This document shows positions 24,256-32,899 of a stretch of 64,000 nt of DNA, piece by piece. A model generated the notes under the pieces. It was given only the letters and a program-made list of their open reading frames with translations. It was not told where the DNA came from and did no database searches. Where the stretch lies: positions 21,238,001 to 21,302,000 of the forward strand of contig NC_081819.1 of NCBI RefSeq assembly GCF_030704535.1. Direction: 5' to 3'. The translations under genes were made by a program, and so were the position numbers. Origin of the DNA: Vitis vinifera. Its lineage: Eukaryota; Streptophyta; Magnoliopsida; Vitales; Vitaceae. Within the stretch, counting starts at the first letter, position 1, and each line of letters opens with the position of its first letter.

Positions 24256-24453
24256 ATGAAAGAAAAATCCATATATTGTGACTATTGTCACGAAGATATC
24301 AAGGTCAACAACTACAAAGCACACCATAATACTAATCATGCAAGCCATCGTATAAAATGTGGAGAAAATGGTTGTATATTAAGGTTTGAGAACAAGTGCG
24401 ACGTGCAGCTTCATATGGAGAAACGACACCCTTATTCCATAAAGAGGGCCTAA
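24256..24453 (+). CDS. 65-aa two-finger C2H2-like mini-ORF, copy 2
   Basis: Same length and ligand pattern as copy 1, with HEDIKVNNYK and CGENGCILRFENKC. It ends PYSIKRA. Compared with copy 1 most base changes alter the amino acid (about 11 against 3 silent by eye), which does not indicate purifying selection. Context is identical: minisatellite upstream, hAT MITE downstream. An acceptor-like CACCCAACAG abuts the ATG. Confidence 0.4.
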   Translation: MKEKSIYCDYCHEDIKVNNYKAHHNTNHASHRIKCGENGCILRFENKCDVQLHMEKRHPYSIKRA

Positions 24454-24521
24454 ATTAAGTAATTTTATTTGACTTTACTAAAAAATTTATGAATCTTGCA
24501 CATGTTCAATAGATAGCTAAG

Positions 24522-25235
24522 AATAGTTGTGAAAGGCACGCCTAAGCTCCAGGTGGAGCAATGCCACCCTTTGGTGCCTCGCTTGAAGGTAAACGACTCT
24601 CATTCACGAAGGCGTCGCTTAGGCGTGCAAGGTGCGACACGATCCACAAGTGCGCTTCAATCCCCTACCTCCTTCTTCTCTTTTTTTTTTTTTTTTTTTT
24701 TTTTCTTCTTCTTTTTTTCCTTCTTTTCTTCTCCAGCGTCAAGTTGTAGAGGCCAAAGAGAAGCTCTAATTTCTTTTTTTCTTTTTTGGGACCAAAACGA
24801 CGTCGTTTGGTCCCTATTCTTTTAAAAGTGCAGGGTCCAAAACGATGTCATTTTGGCCCCTTTTATTTTTAAAAAAATAGGCCAAAATGACGTCATTTGG
24901 GAGCCTGTTCTTTTAAAATAAAAAATAGGCTAAAATGACGCCGTTTTGGCCCTATTTTCCATTCCAACCCCCTTTCTTGGTTGTTTTCAACCCAACAAAT
25001 TTTCCAAATTTTGTCCTAACCTCAGTCGTGCAGTGGACAAGTGAAGAAGACGAAGAATAAGAGAAAAAATATGAGAAAAATAGCGAAAAAATAGGAGAAA
25101 AATAGAGATATATATATATATACATAAATTAGGGTGCGCTTCACTTCACTAAAGCGTGCGTTTTAGGTGCGCCTTGCGCCTCAAACTCCAGTACTACTTT
25201 ATGTCTTGGTGCACCTTGAGCCTTTTAAAACTATG
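24522..25235 (+). mobile_element. hAT-like MITE, unit 2
   Basis: Flanked by TAGCTAAG at 24514-24521 and 25236-25243. The right end CCTTTTAAAACTATG is intact and the left end reads AATAGTTGTGAAAGGC. It contains an exact TGACGTCA palindrome at 24888-24895 among four related palindromes. Non-coding. Confidence 0.85.
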
Positions 25236-25658
25236 TAGCTAAGATGGGTAAGCATATTATGTTGTGGAAATGTTCTTTTTTTTCTATTTTTATAACAATC
25301 TTTGGTGCATATTTGATGGTGCTTGAAAGCTTTTTAAAAAGAACAAGATAATGTTAAAAGCGCTATTGTAAATCATTATTATTTTTTGTATTATTCCATT
25401 AGTTGTCCAAGAAAATGAAGAATATCTTAATTGTTTCTTAATTGTTTCTTTAGTTATCTTGCATTTCCCTGAAAATGAACATAAATTGACCACTATTTTC
25501 TCTCATCTCTTTATCGTTTCTTTAGTTTTCTTGCAATTTCCTGAAAAAGAACATAAACTGATCACTCTTTTCTCTCATCTCTTAATTGTTTCTTTAGTTT
25601 TCTTGCATTTCCCTAAAAAAGAACATAAACTGATCATTCTTTTCTCTCACCTAACAGA

Positions 25659-25856
25659 ATGAAAGAAAAATCCATATATTGTGACTATTGTCACGAAGAT
25701 ATCAAGGTCTGCAACTACAAAACGCACCATAATACTAATCATGCAAGTCATCGTATAAACTGTGGAAAAAATGGTTGTATATTAAGGTTTGAGAACAAGT
25801 GCGACGTGCAACTTCATATAGAAGAACGACACCCTTATTCCAGAAAGAGGGTCTAA
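25659..25856 (+). CDS. 65-aa two-finger C2H2-like mini-ORF, copy 3
   Basis: Retains all Cys/His ligands, with changes KVCNYKT, RINCGKN and LHIEERH. An upstream open frame translated from the minisatellite (25459-25662) ends in a TGA that overlaps this ATG (ATGA). The overlap follows from the in-frame 72-bp repeat and is not evidence of a second gene. Confidence 0.4.
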   Translation: MKEKSIYCDYCHEDIKVCNYKTHHNTNHASHRINCGKNGCILRFENKCDVQLHIEERHPYSRKRV

Positions 25857-25924
25857 ATTAGGTAATTTTATTTGACTTTACTCAAAAATTTATGAATTTT
25901 GCACATGTTCAATTGATAGCTAAG

Positions 25925-26569
25925 CATAGTTGTGAAAGGCATGTCTAGGCTCCAGCCGGAGCGACACCACCCTTTGGCGCCTTTCCTGAAGGTAAGCGAC
26001 GCCCCTTCACGAAGGCATCGCTTAGGCGCGCAAGGCGTGACGCAATCCACAGGTGTGCCTCGATCCACTACCTTCTTCTTCTCCTTTTTTTTTTTTCTTC
26101 TTTTTCTCTTTCTTTTCTTCTCTAGCGTCAGGTTGCAGAGGGCAAAAAAAATCTCTAATTTCTTTTTTTCTTTTTTGGGACCAAAACGACATCGTTTGGT
26201 CCCTATTCTTTTAAAAGAGCAAGGTCCAAAATGACGTCGTTTTGGAGCCTATTATTTTAAAATAAAAAATAAGTCAAAATGACACCGTTTTGGCTATGTT
26301 TTCCATTCCAACCCCCTTTTTGGTTGTTTTCAACTCGACAACTCTTCCAAATTTTGCCCTAGCCTCAGTAGTGTAGTGAAGAAAACGAAGAAGAAGAAAA
26401 TGAAAAATATGAGAAAAATAGCGGAAAAAAATGAGAAAAATAGAGGAAAAAATATATATAAATTAGGGTACGCCTCACTTCACTAAAGCGTGCACTTTAG
26501 GTGCGCCTTGCGCCTCAGACTCCAGTACTACTTTGTGTCTTGGTGCACCTTGAGCCTTTTAAAACTATG
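25925..26569 (+). mobile_element. hAT-like MITE, unit 3
   Basis: Flanked by TAGCTAAG (25917-25924) and TAGTTAAG (26570-26577). Ends CATAGTTGTGAAAGGC and GCCTTTTAAAACTATG. It is shorter than the other copies, lacking one palindrome block. Non-coding. Confidence 0.85.
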
Positions 26570-26986
26570 TAGTTAAGATGGGTAAGCATGTTATGTTGTG
26601 GAAATGTTCTTTTTTTTTTCTTTTTTTATAACAATCTTTGGTGCATATTTGATGGCGCTTGAAAGCTTTTTAAAATAACAAGATAGTGTTAAAAGCGCCA
26701 TTGTAAATCATTATTATTTTTTGTACTATTCTATTAGATCTAATTGTCCAAGAAAATGAAGAATATCTTAATTATTTCTTTAGTTTTCTTGCATTTCCCT
26801 GAAAATGAACATAAACTGATCACTCTTTTCTCTCATCTCTTAATCGTTTCTTTAGTTTTCTTGCATTTTTGAAAAAGAACATAAACTGATCACTCATTTC
26901 TCTCATCTCTTAATCGTTTCTTTAGTTTTCTTGCATTTCCCTGAAAAAGAACATAAATTGATCATTCTTTTATCTCACCCAACAGA

Positions 26987-27184
26987 ATGAAAGAAAAATC
27001 CATATATTGTGACTATTGTCACGAAGATATCAAGGTCAACAACTACAAAGCACACCATAATATTAATCATGCAAGCCATCGTATAAAATGTGGAGAAAAT
27101 GGTTGTATATTAAGGTTTGAGGACAAGTGTGACGTGCAGCTTCATATGGAGAAACGACACCCTTATTCCAGAAAGAGGGTCTAA
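26987..27184 (+). CDS. 65-aa two-finger C2H2-like mini-ORF, copy 4
   Basis: Closest to copy 2 (HHNINH and RFEDKC differ), with the copy-3-like tail PYSRKRV. All eight ligands are kept. The stop is followed by TTAGGTAATTTTATTTGAC, a donor-like AG|GTAA that also occurs in the other copies. Confidence 0.4.
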   Translation: MKEKSIYCDYCHEDIKVNNYKAHHNINHASHRIKCGENGCILRFEDKCDVQLHMEKRHPYSRKRV

Positions 27185-27252
27185 ATTAGGTAATTTTATT
27201 TGACTTCACTCAAAAATTTATGAATCTTGCACATGTTTAATTGATAGCTAAG

Positions 27253-27954
27253 AATAGTTGTGAAAGGCGCGCCTAGGCTCCAGACAGAGCGACACCACCC
27301 TTTGGCGCCTCATGTGAAGACAAGCGACGCCCCTTCACGAAGGCGTAATCTAGGCGCGCAAGGCGCAACGTGATCCATAAGTGCGCTTCAATCCCCTACC
27401 TCTTTTTTCTTCTTCTCGTTTTTTTTTTTTTCTTTTCTTTTCTTCTTCTTCTCATTCTCTTCTTCTCCAGCTTCAGGTTGCAAAGGGCAAAGAGAAGCCT
27501 TAATTTCTTTTTTTTCTTTTTTGGGACCAAAACAACGTCGTTTGGTTCCTATTCTTTTAAAAGAGCATGGTCCAAAACAATGTCGTTTTGGCCCTTTTTA
27601 TTTTAAAAAGAACAGGCCAAAACGACGCAATTTTGGAGCCTGTTCTTTTAAAATAAAAAATAGGCCAAAATGACGCCATTTTGGACATATTTTCCATTAC
27701 AACCCCCCTTTTTTAGTTGTTTTCAATCGACAACTCTTCCAAATTTTGCCCTAACCTCATACGTGTAGTGGAAAAGTGAAGAAGATGAAGAAAAAGAGGA
27801 AAAATATGAGAAAAATAGAGAAAAAATAAGAGAAAAATAGAGGAAATATATATATAAATTAGGGTGCGCCTCACTTCACTAAAGTGTGTGCCTTACGCCT
27901 CAAGCTTCAGGACTACTTTGTGTCTTGGTGCGCCTTGAGCCTTTTAAAACTATG
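27253..27954 (+). mobile_element. hAT-like MITE, unit 4
   Basis: Flanked by TAGCTAAG at 27245-27252 and 27955-27962. The left end reads AATAGTTGTGAAAGGCGC as in unit 2. Non-coding. Confidence 0.85.
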
Positions 27955-28140
27955 TAGCTAAGATGGGTAAGCATGTTATGTTGTGGAAATGTTTTTTTTT
28001 TTTTCTTTCTTTTTAATCTGTTTTTATAACAATCTTCGGTGCATATTTGATGGCACTTGAAAGTTTTTTAAAAGAACAAGATAGTGTTAAAAGCGCCATT
28101 GTAAATCATTATTATTTTTTATACTATTCCATTAGTTCTA

Positions 28141-28825
28141 ATTGTCCAAGAAAATGAAGAGAATATATGTGTTTTGTCACACTTTCTTGGTTCTCAAATC
28201 CCAATAGCTTTTTTTTCCCATTTTTTGCTTAATTCTTGGTCATATAGCTACAATTTGGCTTACTGCTATTTCTAATGTAAATCTATTGTCCAAGAAAATT
28301 AAGAATCTTTGTGTTTTGTCGCACCTTCTTTGTTCTCAAATCCCAATGGATTTTTTTTTCCTTTTTTGCTTAACTCTTGATCTTGTAGCTGCAATTTGGC
28401 CTACTGTTATTGCTAATGTAAATCTATTGCAGATCTTCTAGGCATTATTTTCAATCTTTTTGGAGGTCGTTGCCATCTTTCCCCAGTTTGTTTTGTTCCA
28501 GCAAAGTAGAAATGTAGACAATTTGATGTGAAACCGTTGCCATTCTTTCCCAATTTGTTTTGCTCCAGCGAATGATAAATGTGGACAATTTGATGTCACA
28601 ATATATTTTCTTTCTTGGGAATGTATTTTTCCTTTACTTAGAATGGTGTAACTCTTAGGGAGTAATGAATGTAGCTATATACACATGCATGCATGCACGA
28701 CAAAGCATATAAAGGAGAATGTAAGTGAAAAGAAAAATGAATTTGCGAAAATAAAATATTTGCATGGATAAAACTTATGTACTCCATGGGATTGTGAACA
28801 AAAATAGCTTTTTGAATCTGCGATA
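28141..28825 (+). repeat. Array tail with internal tandem repeats, copy 1
   Basis: Holds two ~145-bp tandem copies (GTCCAAGAAAATKAAGA...CTCAAATCCCAATRG...GTAAATCTATTG), then two ~75-bp copies (CGTTGCCAT...TTTGTTTTG...GACAATTTGATGT). It is repeated at 29530-30220. It may derive from the end of the unit's ancestral locus; no protein is recognised. Confidence 0.7.
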
Positions 28826-29029
28826 CTATTTGGATTGGTAAGAAAATTAGCCGGAAAAAACATATAATGTATAAACCTAAAATTTGAATCTGCATTACTG
28901 TTTGGATTGGTACACATAGGGTTTCCCTTTTTTGGAGTTACAAAAGTCTATTTTGAAAAGAGAGTAATTTTAAAATTGAAAACCCTAACCTAACCAAATA
29001 GGCCCTTTATTTTCCATTATTCCCCAATT

Positions 29030-29345
29030 GAAGTCTATTCTTTTAGAATAAAAAACAGGCCAAAACGACGGCGTTTTGGCCCTGTTTTCCATTCCAGTCC
29101 CTTTTCTAGTTGTTTTCAACTCGACAACTCTTCCAAATTTTGCCCTAGCCTTAATCGTGCAGTGGAGAAGTGAAAAAGATGAAGAAGAAGAGGAAAAATA
29201 TGAGGAATAGAGAAAAATGGGAGAAAAATAGATGAAAAATATATATAAATTAGGGTGCGCCTCATTTCACTAAAGCGTGCGCCTTATGCCTCAAGCTTCA
29301 GGACTACTTTGTGTCTTGGTGCGCCTTGAGCCTTTTAAAACTATG
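29030..29345 (+). mobile_element. Truncated hAT-like MITE, right part
   Basis: Matches the right part of the unit MITEs, ends CCTTTTAAAACTATG and is followed by TATCTAAG (29346-29353). The left half is missing because of the junction at 29030. Confidence 0.8.
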
Positions 29346-30430
29346 TATCTAAGATGGGTAAGCATGTTATGTTGTGGAAATGTTCTTTTTTTTCTTTTCT
29401 TTTTTTAAATTTGTTTTTATAACAATCTTTGGTGCATATTTGTTGGCGCTTTAAAGTTTTTTAAAAGAACAAGATAGTGTTAAAAGCGCCATTGTAAATC
29501 ATTATTATTTTTTATACTATTCCATTAGTTCTAATTGTCCAAGAAAATGAAGAGAATATTTGTGTTCTGTCACACTTTCTTGGTTCTCAAATCCCAATAG
29601 CTTTTTTTTTCCCATTTTTTGCTTAATTCTTGGTTATATAGCTGCAATTTGGCTTACTGCTATTTCTAATGTAAATCTATTGTCCAAGAAAATTAAGAAT
29701 CTTTGTGTTTTGTCGCACCTTCTTTGTTCTCAAATCCCAATGGATTTTTTTTACCTTTTTTGCTTAATTCTTAATCTTGTAGCTGCAATTTGGTCTACTA
29801 CTATTGCTAATGTAAATCTATTGTAGATTTTCTGAGCATTATTTTCAATCTTTTTGGAGGTCGTTGCCATGCTTCCCCAATTTGTTTTGCTCTAGCGAAG
29901 TAGAAATGTGGACAATTTGACGTGAGGCTGTTGCCATTCTTTCCCAATTTGTTTTGCTCCAGTGAATGATAAATGTGGACAATTTGACATCACAATATGT
30001 TTTCTTTCTTGGGAATGTATTTTTCCTTTACTTAGAATGGTGTAACTCTCAGGGAGTAAGGAATGTAGCTATATACACATGCATGCATGCACAACAAAGC
30101 ATATAAATGAGAATGTAAGTGAAAAGAAAAATGAATTTGTGAAAATAAAATGTTTGCATGGATAAAACTTATGTGCTCCATGAGATTGTGAACAAAAATA
30201 GTTTTTTGAATCTACGGTACTGTTTGGATTGGTAAGAAAATTAGCCAGAAAAAATGCATAATGTATAAACCAAAAATTTGAATATGCGGTACTGTTTGGA
30301 TTGATACACATAAGTTTTCCCTTTTTGGAGTTACAAAAGCCTATTTTGAAAATAGAGTAATTTTACAATTGAAAACCCTAACCTAACCAAATAAGCCCTT
30401 TATTTTCCATTATTCCCCAATTTTCTCAGC
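29030..30430 (+). repeat. 1.4-kb chimeric tandem duplication of about 27636-29029
   Basis: Both copies run in the order right half of hAT MITE, unit end, tail repeats, then a segment of SDE2 intron 1. The second copy begins abruptly at about 29030, where the SDE2 intron piece (CATTATTCCCCAATT) is joined to the MITE interior. A duplication after the SDE2 segment had joined the array explains this. Confidence 0.8.
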
Positions 30431-31191
30431 AACCAAACGTTGTTATAATTAACTCTAATCAAAACCCTGTCGAATTAGAGATTTTACCAAATCTTCAATT
30501 TTTTTACATCAGAAGCTGAGGTCGCCACCTCTGTGCCTTTTCACTTCCCAAATCCGCCCATCGCCTCTCTCATTGATGCCTCCTCCTCCGCCACACACTT
30601 CACCGACTCTTCCTTATACTTCTCCACATACTTCTCCGCCGTCATAGCCACCCCACTTCCATTACCATTTTTTCTCTTCTTTGTCGTCTTCTTTATTTAA
30701 TCCTACGTCATCCTCTCTAGCTCTCTTTCCGCCACCTTCGTCCTCCACTTCTCCAACTTCTTCTCAGCATTGACATGCCTCAACCTCCGTCCACTCATAT
30801 CCCTACACCAATGTTTTCAGAACCGGACCGGTGATCGAACCGGAAAAGTTACCGGTTCATGGTTCACTGGTCGGACCGGCGGTCGAACCGCTATTGAATC
30901 GGTGACGTCATAAATATATAATTTATATATTATTAAAATTAAAAATAATTATAAAAATTTTAAAATATATATGAATAAATTGAAAATCAATAATATTATC
31001 AAATTAAATCATATTAATATTTTTAATTTTATTAAATCAGATATGTAAAATATTTAAATGTGAAAATATTAAAAATGAAAATTTAAACTAATTTTATCAT
31101 TTTTAAAAATATTATATTATTTTTATTTAACATTACAAAAAAAATTTAAAATCTAATATATATTAGTTTGTTTAGCATATTAGGTAACAAA

Positions 31192-31263
31192 AGCCGTGTA
31201 GCTGGAGTGGTGCCTAGGCTGCCTTCCGAAACAGGGGTCCAAGGTTCAATTCCTCTTGGCTGG
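31192..31263 (+). ncRNA. tRNA-like relic (A box + B box) inside the hAT MITE
   Basis: TAGCTGGAGTGG (31199-31210) fits the Pol III A box and GGTTCAATTCC (31243-31253) fits the B box. Their starts are 44 nt apart, as in a real tRNA. AGCC at 31192 can pair with GGCT at 31258-31261. The T stem is only partly paired and the acceptor is offset by about two bases, so a working tRNA is unlikely. It may be a tRNA- or SINE-derived piece captured by the element. Confidence 0.4.
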
Positions 31264-31305
31264 GGGACTTGTTATTATTTTTTTCATTGCTTAGGTTGGT
31301 TAGGA

Positions 31306-31356
31306 ATCCCACATCGGATTCTAAGAGAAATGAGGATGCAAAGGGTGCCTATAAAT
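31306..31356 (+). promoter_or_regulatory. Plant snRNA-type promoter motif: USE plus TATA
   Basis: ATCCCACATCG (31306-31316) matches the plant upstream sequence element RTCCCACATCG exactly. TATAAAT follows at 31350-31356. The centres are about 42 bp apart, roughly four helical turns, the spacing known for Pol II-type plant snRNA genes. No U-snRNA body is recognised downstream, so activity is unproven. Confidence 0.45.
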
Positions 31357-31853
31357 GCTATCCACATTGAAGACCAAAGCATTGCTTCACTGGGTGGGCT
31401 GAAAAGTAAGCCCACAATATGATTGAGTGGGGTTTGGGCTTTGTCATAATGAGACAAGGCTCAAAATGGGCATTTGCCAAAACTTTTTTATGCAATGAGC
31501 CTTTAAAATGGAGGTTCAAATTGAACCGTTCGGTTCAATTAGAACCGTCCGGTTCGACCGAGTCACCGGTCCGACCGCCGGTTTTGGTGGTTCGTGGCCG
31601 GTTTAAACCTTAAGCGGTTCAATAGGGCAGACCGGACCGGAATTGTGACCGGTCGACGGTTGAACCGGTTGGACCGGTTGGACCGGCCGGTCCGGTCCGG
31701 TTTTTAAAACATTGCCCTACACGCATCAAAATTATTCGTCTTCTTCTGCCCCGTCTTCGTCGTCGTCCCACGTAAGAGCGAACAAAAATCACCCTTGCCA
31801 CTGGGAAAATGCAGAAGAAGGTGCACCATTGGGAAGATATTGCTTCCCTTATC

Positions 31854-32550
31854 TGTAGGGACCCCTCCCTTTGATAACACGTGGCACGCATCGCTATCCG
31901 GAGCAACATGGACACGTGGCGCGCTCCCCTATCCGGACTCCCCAAGAGGACACCTATCCGGACTCCCTAAGAAGACACCTATCCAGACTCCCCAAGAGGA
32001 CTCGTGCGCGCTCCCCTATCCAAACTCCCCAGGGGAGGCACACGACACTCTCAAATATCATACCCGGGCGATGCTCTATCCTACCCGGGCCTATTATCCT
32101 GATCATTGACTGTAGCAAGCAAGCCTTGCTGAGTCATCCCCGACAGCCTGCCACCGCCCATGTTCCGCCGCCTACAGGGCGAAAGGACAAGAGCGATGGC
32201 AAGTCACCCCCCACGATCTCTGACAGCCGCCTGCAGGGTAATGATGGCCCTACCACCACCTTGAGGGCATCATGACAAGCCAAAAAGTCTTCCCGCCATT
32301 AAAGAGGGAGGCAGAGCTTCTGACACTATATAAGAGGACCTTCACACAAGGAAGAAGGTAAGTTTGCTATCCCTGAAAAAAGCCGACAGCTTAATCTTTA
32401 GAGCCATGGCTAACAAAACCATCGGAGGGTGTGTCCAGACACCCTGTCCAGACATCTTTTGCAGGGACAACTGAGCCAGAACTCAATCTTGGTTGAAGAC
32501 GCGCGTCCACTTGGCAGCTACGTGGATCCCTGGGACGCGAGGCATCAACA
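31854..32550 (+). mobile_element. Solo LTR (697 bp), same family as 21956-22613
   Basis: Runs TGTAGGGACCCCTCC to GGCATCAACA, flanked by an exact TTATC duplication (31849-31853 and 32551-32555). The parent SDE2 exon has one TTATC at 8146-8150, giving an empty site. No internal region is present; it is a fossil left by LTR recombination or an equivalent loss. Confidence 0.92.
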
Positions 32551-32899
32551 TTATCGGCGACAATTAGGGTTTTGTCAGAGATTTGATGTGATTGCGAAAC
32601 CAAACGCTAGAGGTGGACAGAGATCGATGTGATACAGTGGAGATGGCCCTTTATAACGTCATCGGAGATTGTGGGTGATGTAAGCCGAATGGTTAGAGTT
32701 TTTCCATCCAGGAGTTTGTCGAATAGGCGGTAGATCTCCATCATTGGGTATGTTGGGAAGAGGATAAAATTTGACTGGAGAAGGGAGACGAATCGAATAA
32801 ACGAATAATCGAAGCCCTAACTGATCCAATTTAGGGGAGTGTTTGGAAATTGGATTATTGAAATCCTATCACGAAAAGAAATCCTATCCATATATAAAT

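Larger units (their letters stand above)
22640..28140 (+). repeat. Tandem array of four ~1.37-kb units (minisatellite + zinc-finger ORF + hAT MITE)
   Basis: The unit repeats four times, with open frames starting at 22887, 24256, 25659 and 26987 (spacings 1369, 1403 and 1328 bp). Unit order: about three 72-bp minisatellite copies, the 65-codon frame, about 65 bp of spacer, a hAT-like MITE of 645-714 bp flanked by TAGCTAAG, then about 200 bp ending TCCAAGAAAATGAAGAA. The MITE occupies the same site in every unit, so it inserted before amplification. A fifth, truncated unit end lies at 29030-29530. Confidence 0.92.
30809..31714 (+). mobile_element. hAT-like MITE (906 bp) with CCGG-rich inverted ends
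   Basis: Flanked by an exact 8-bp duplication CCCTACAC (30801-30808 and 31715-31722); parent SDE2 has this once (8012-8019). Terminal inverted repeats are CAATGTTTTCAGAACCGGAC and the complement of GTCCGGTTTTTAAAACATTG-type sequence. The arms are rich in ACCGGT/CCGGTTC. The interior has an AT-rich block, then a tRNA-like A/B-box pair and a plant snRNA-type USE with TATA. No transposase is seen. Confidence 0.9.

Noticed and set aside
25459-25662. 67-codon open frame of repeated FPEKEHKLITLFSHL-like units
   Set aside because: It is a translation of the in-frame 72-bp minisatellite, with no independent start context or conservation.
22650-28000. CRISPR-like or satellite array
   Set aside because: Repeats are 72 bp and about 1.37 kb with no short spacers, in a plant nuclear context. 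They are tandem gene-fragment duplications.
31192-31263. Functional tRNA gene
   Set aside because: The A and B boxes are good, but the T stem is poorly paired, the acceptor is offset and the sequence lies inside a transposon. It is kept only as a tRNA-like relic.
31168-31613. Two short plus-strand frames in the 31-kb MITE
   Set aside because: They show no transposase motif. They arise from GC-rich inverted arms and the tRNA-like segment.
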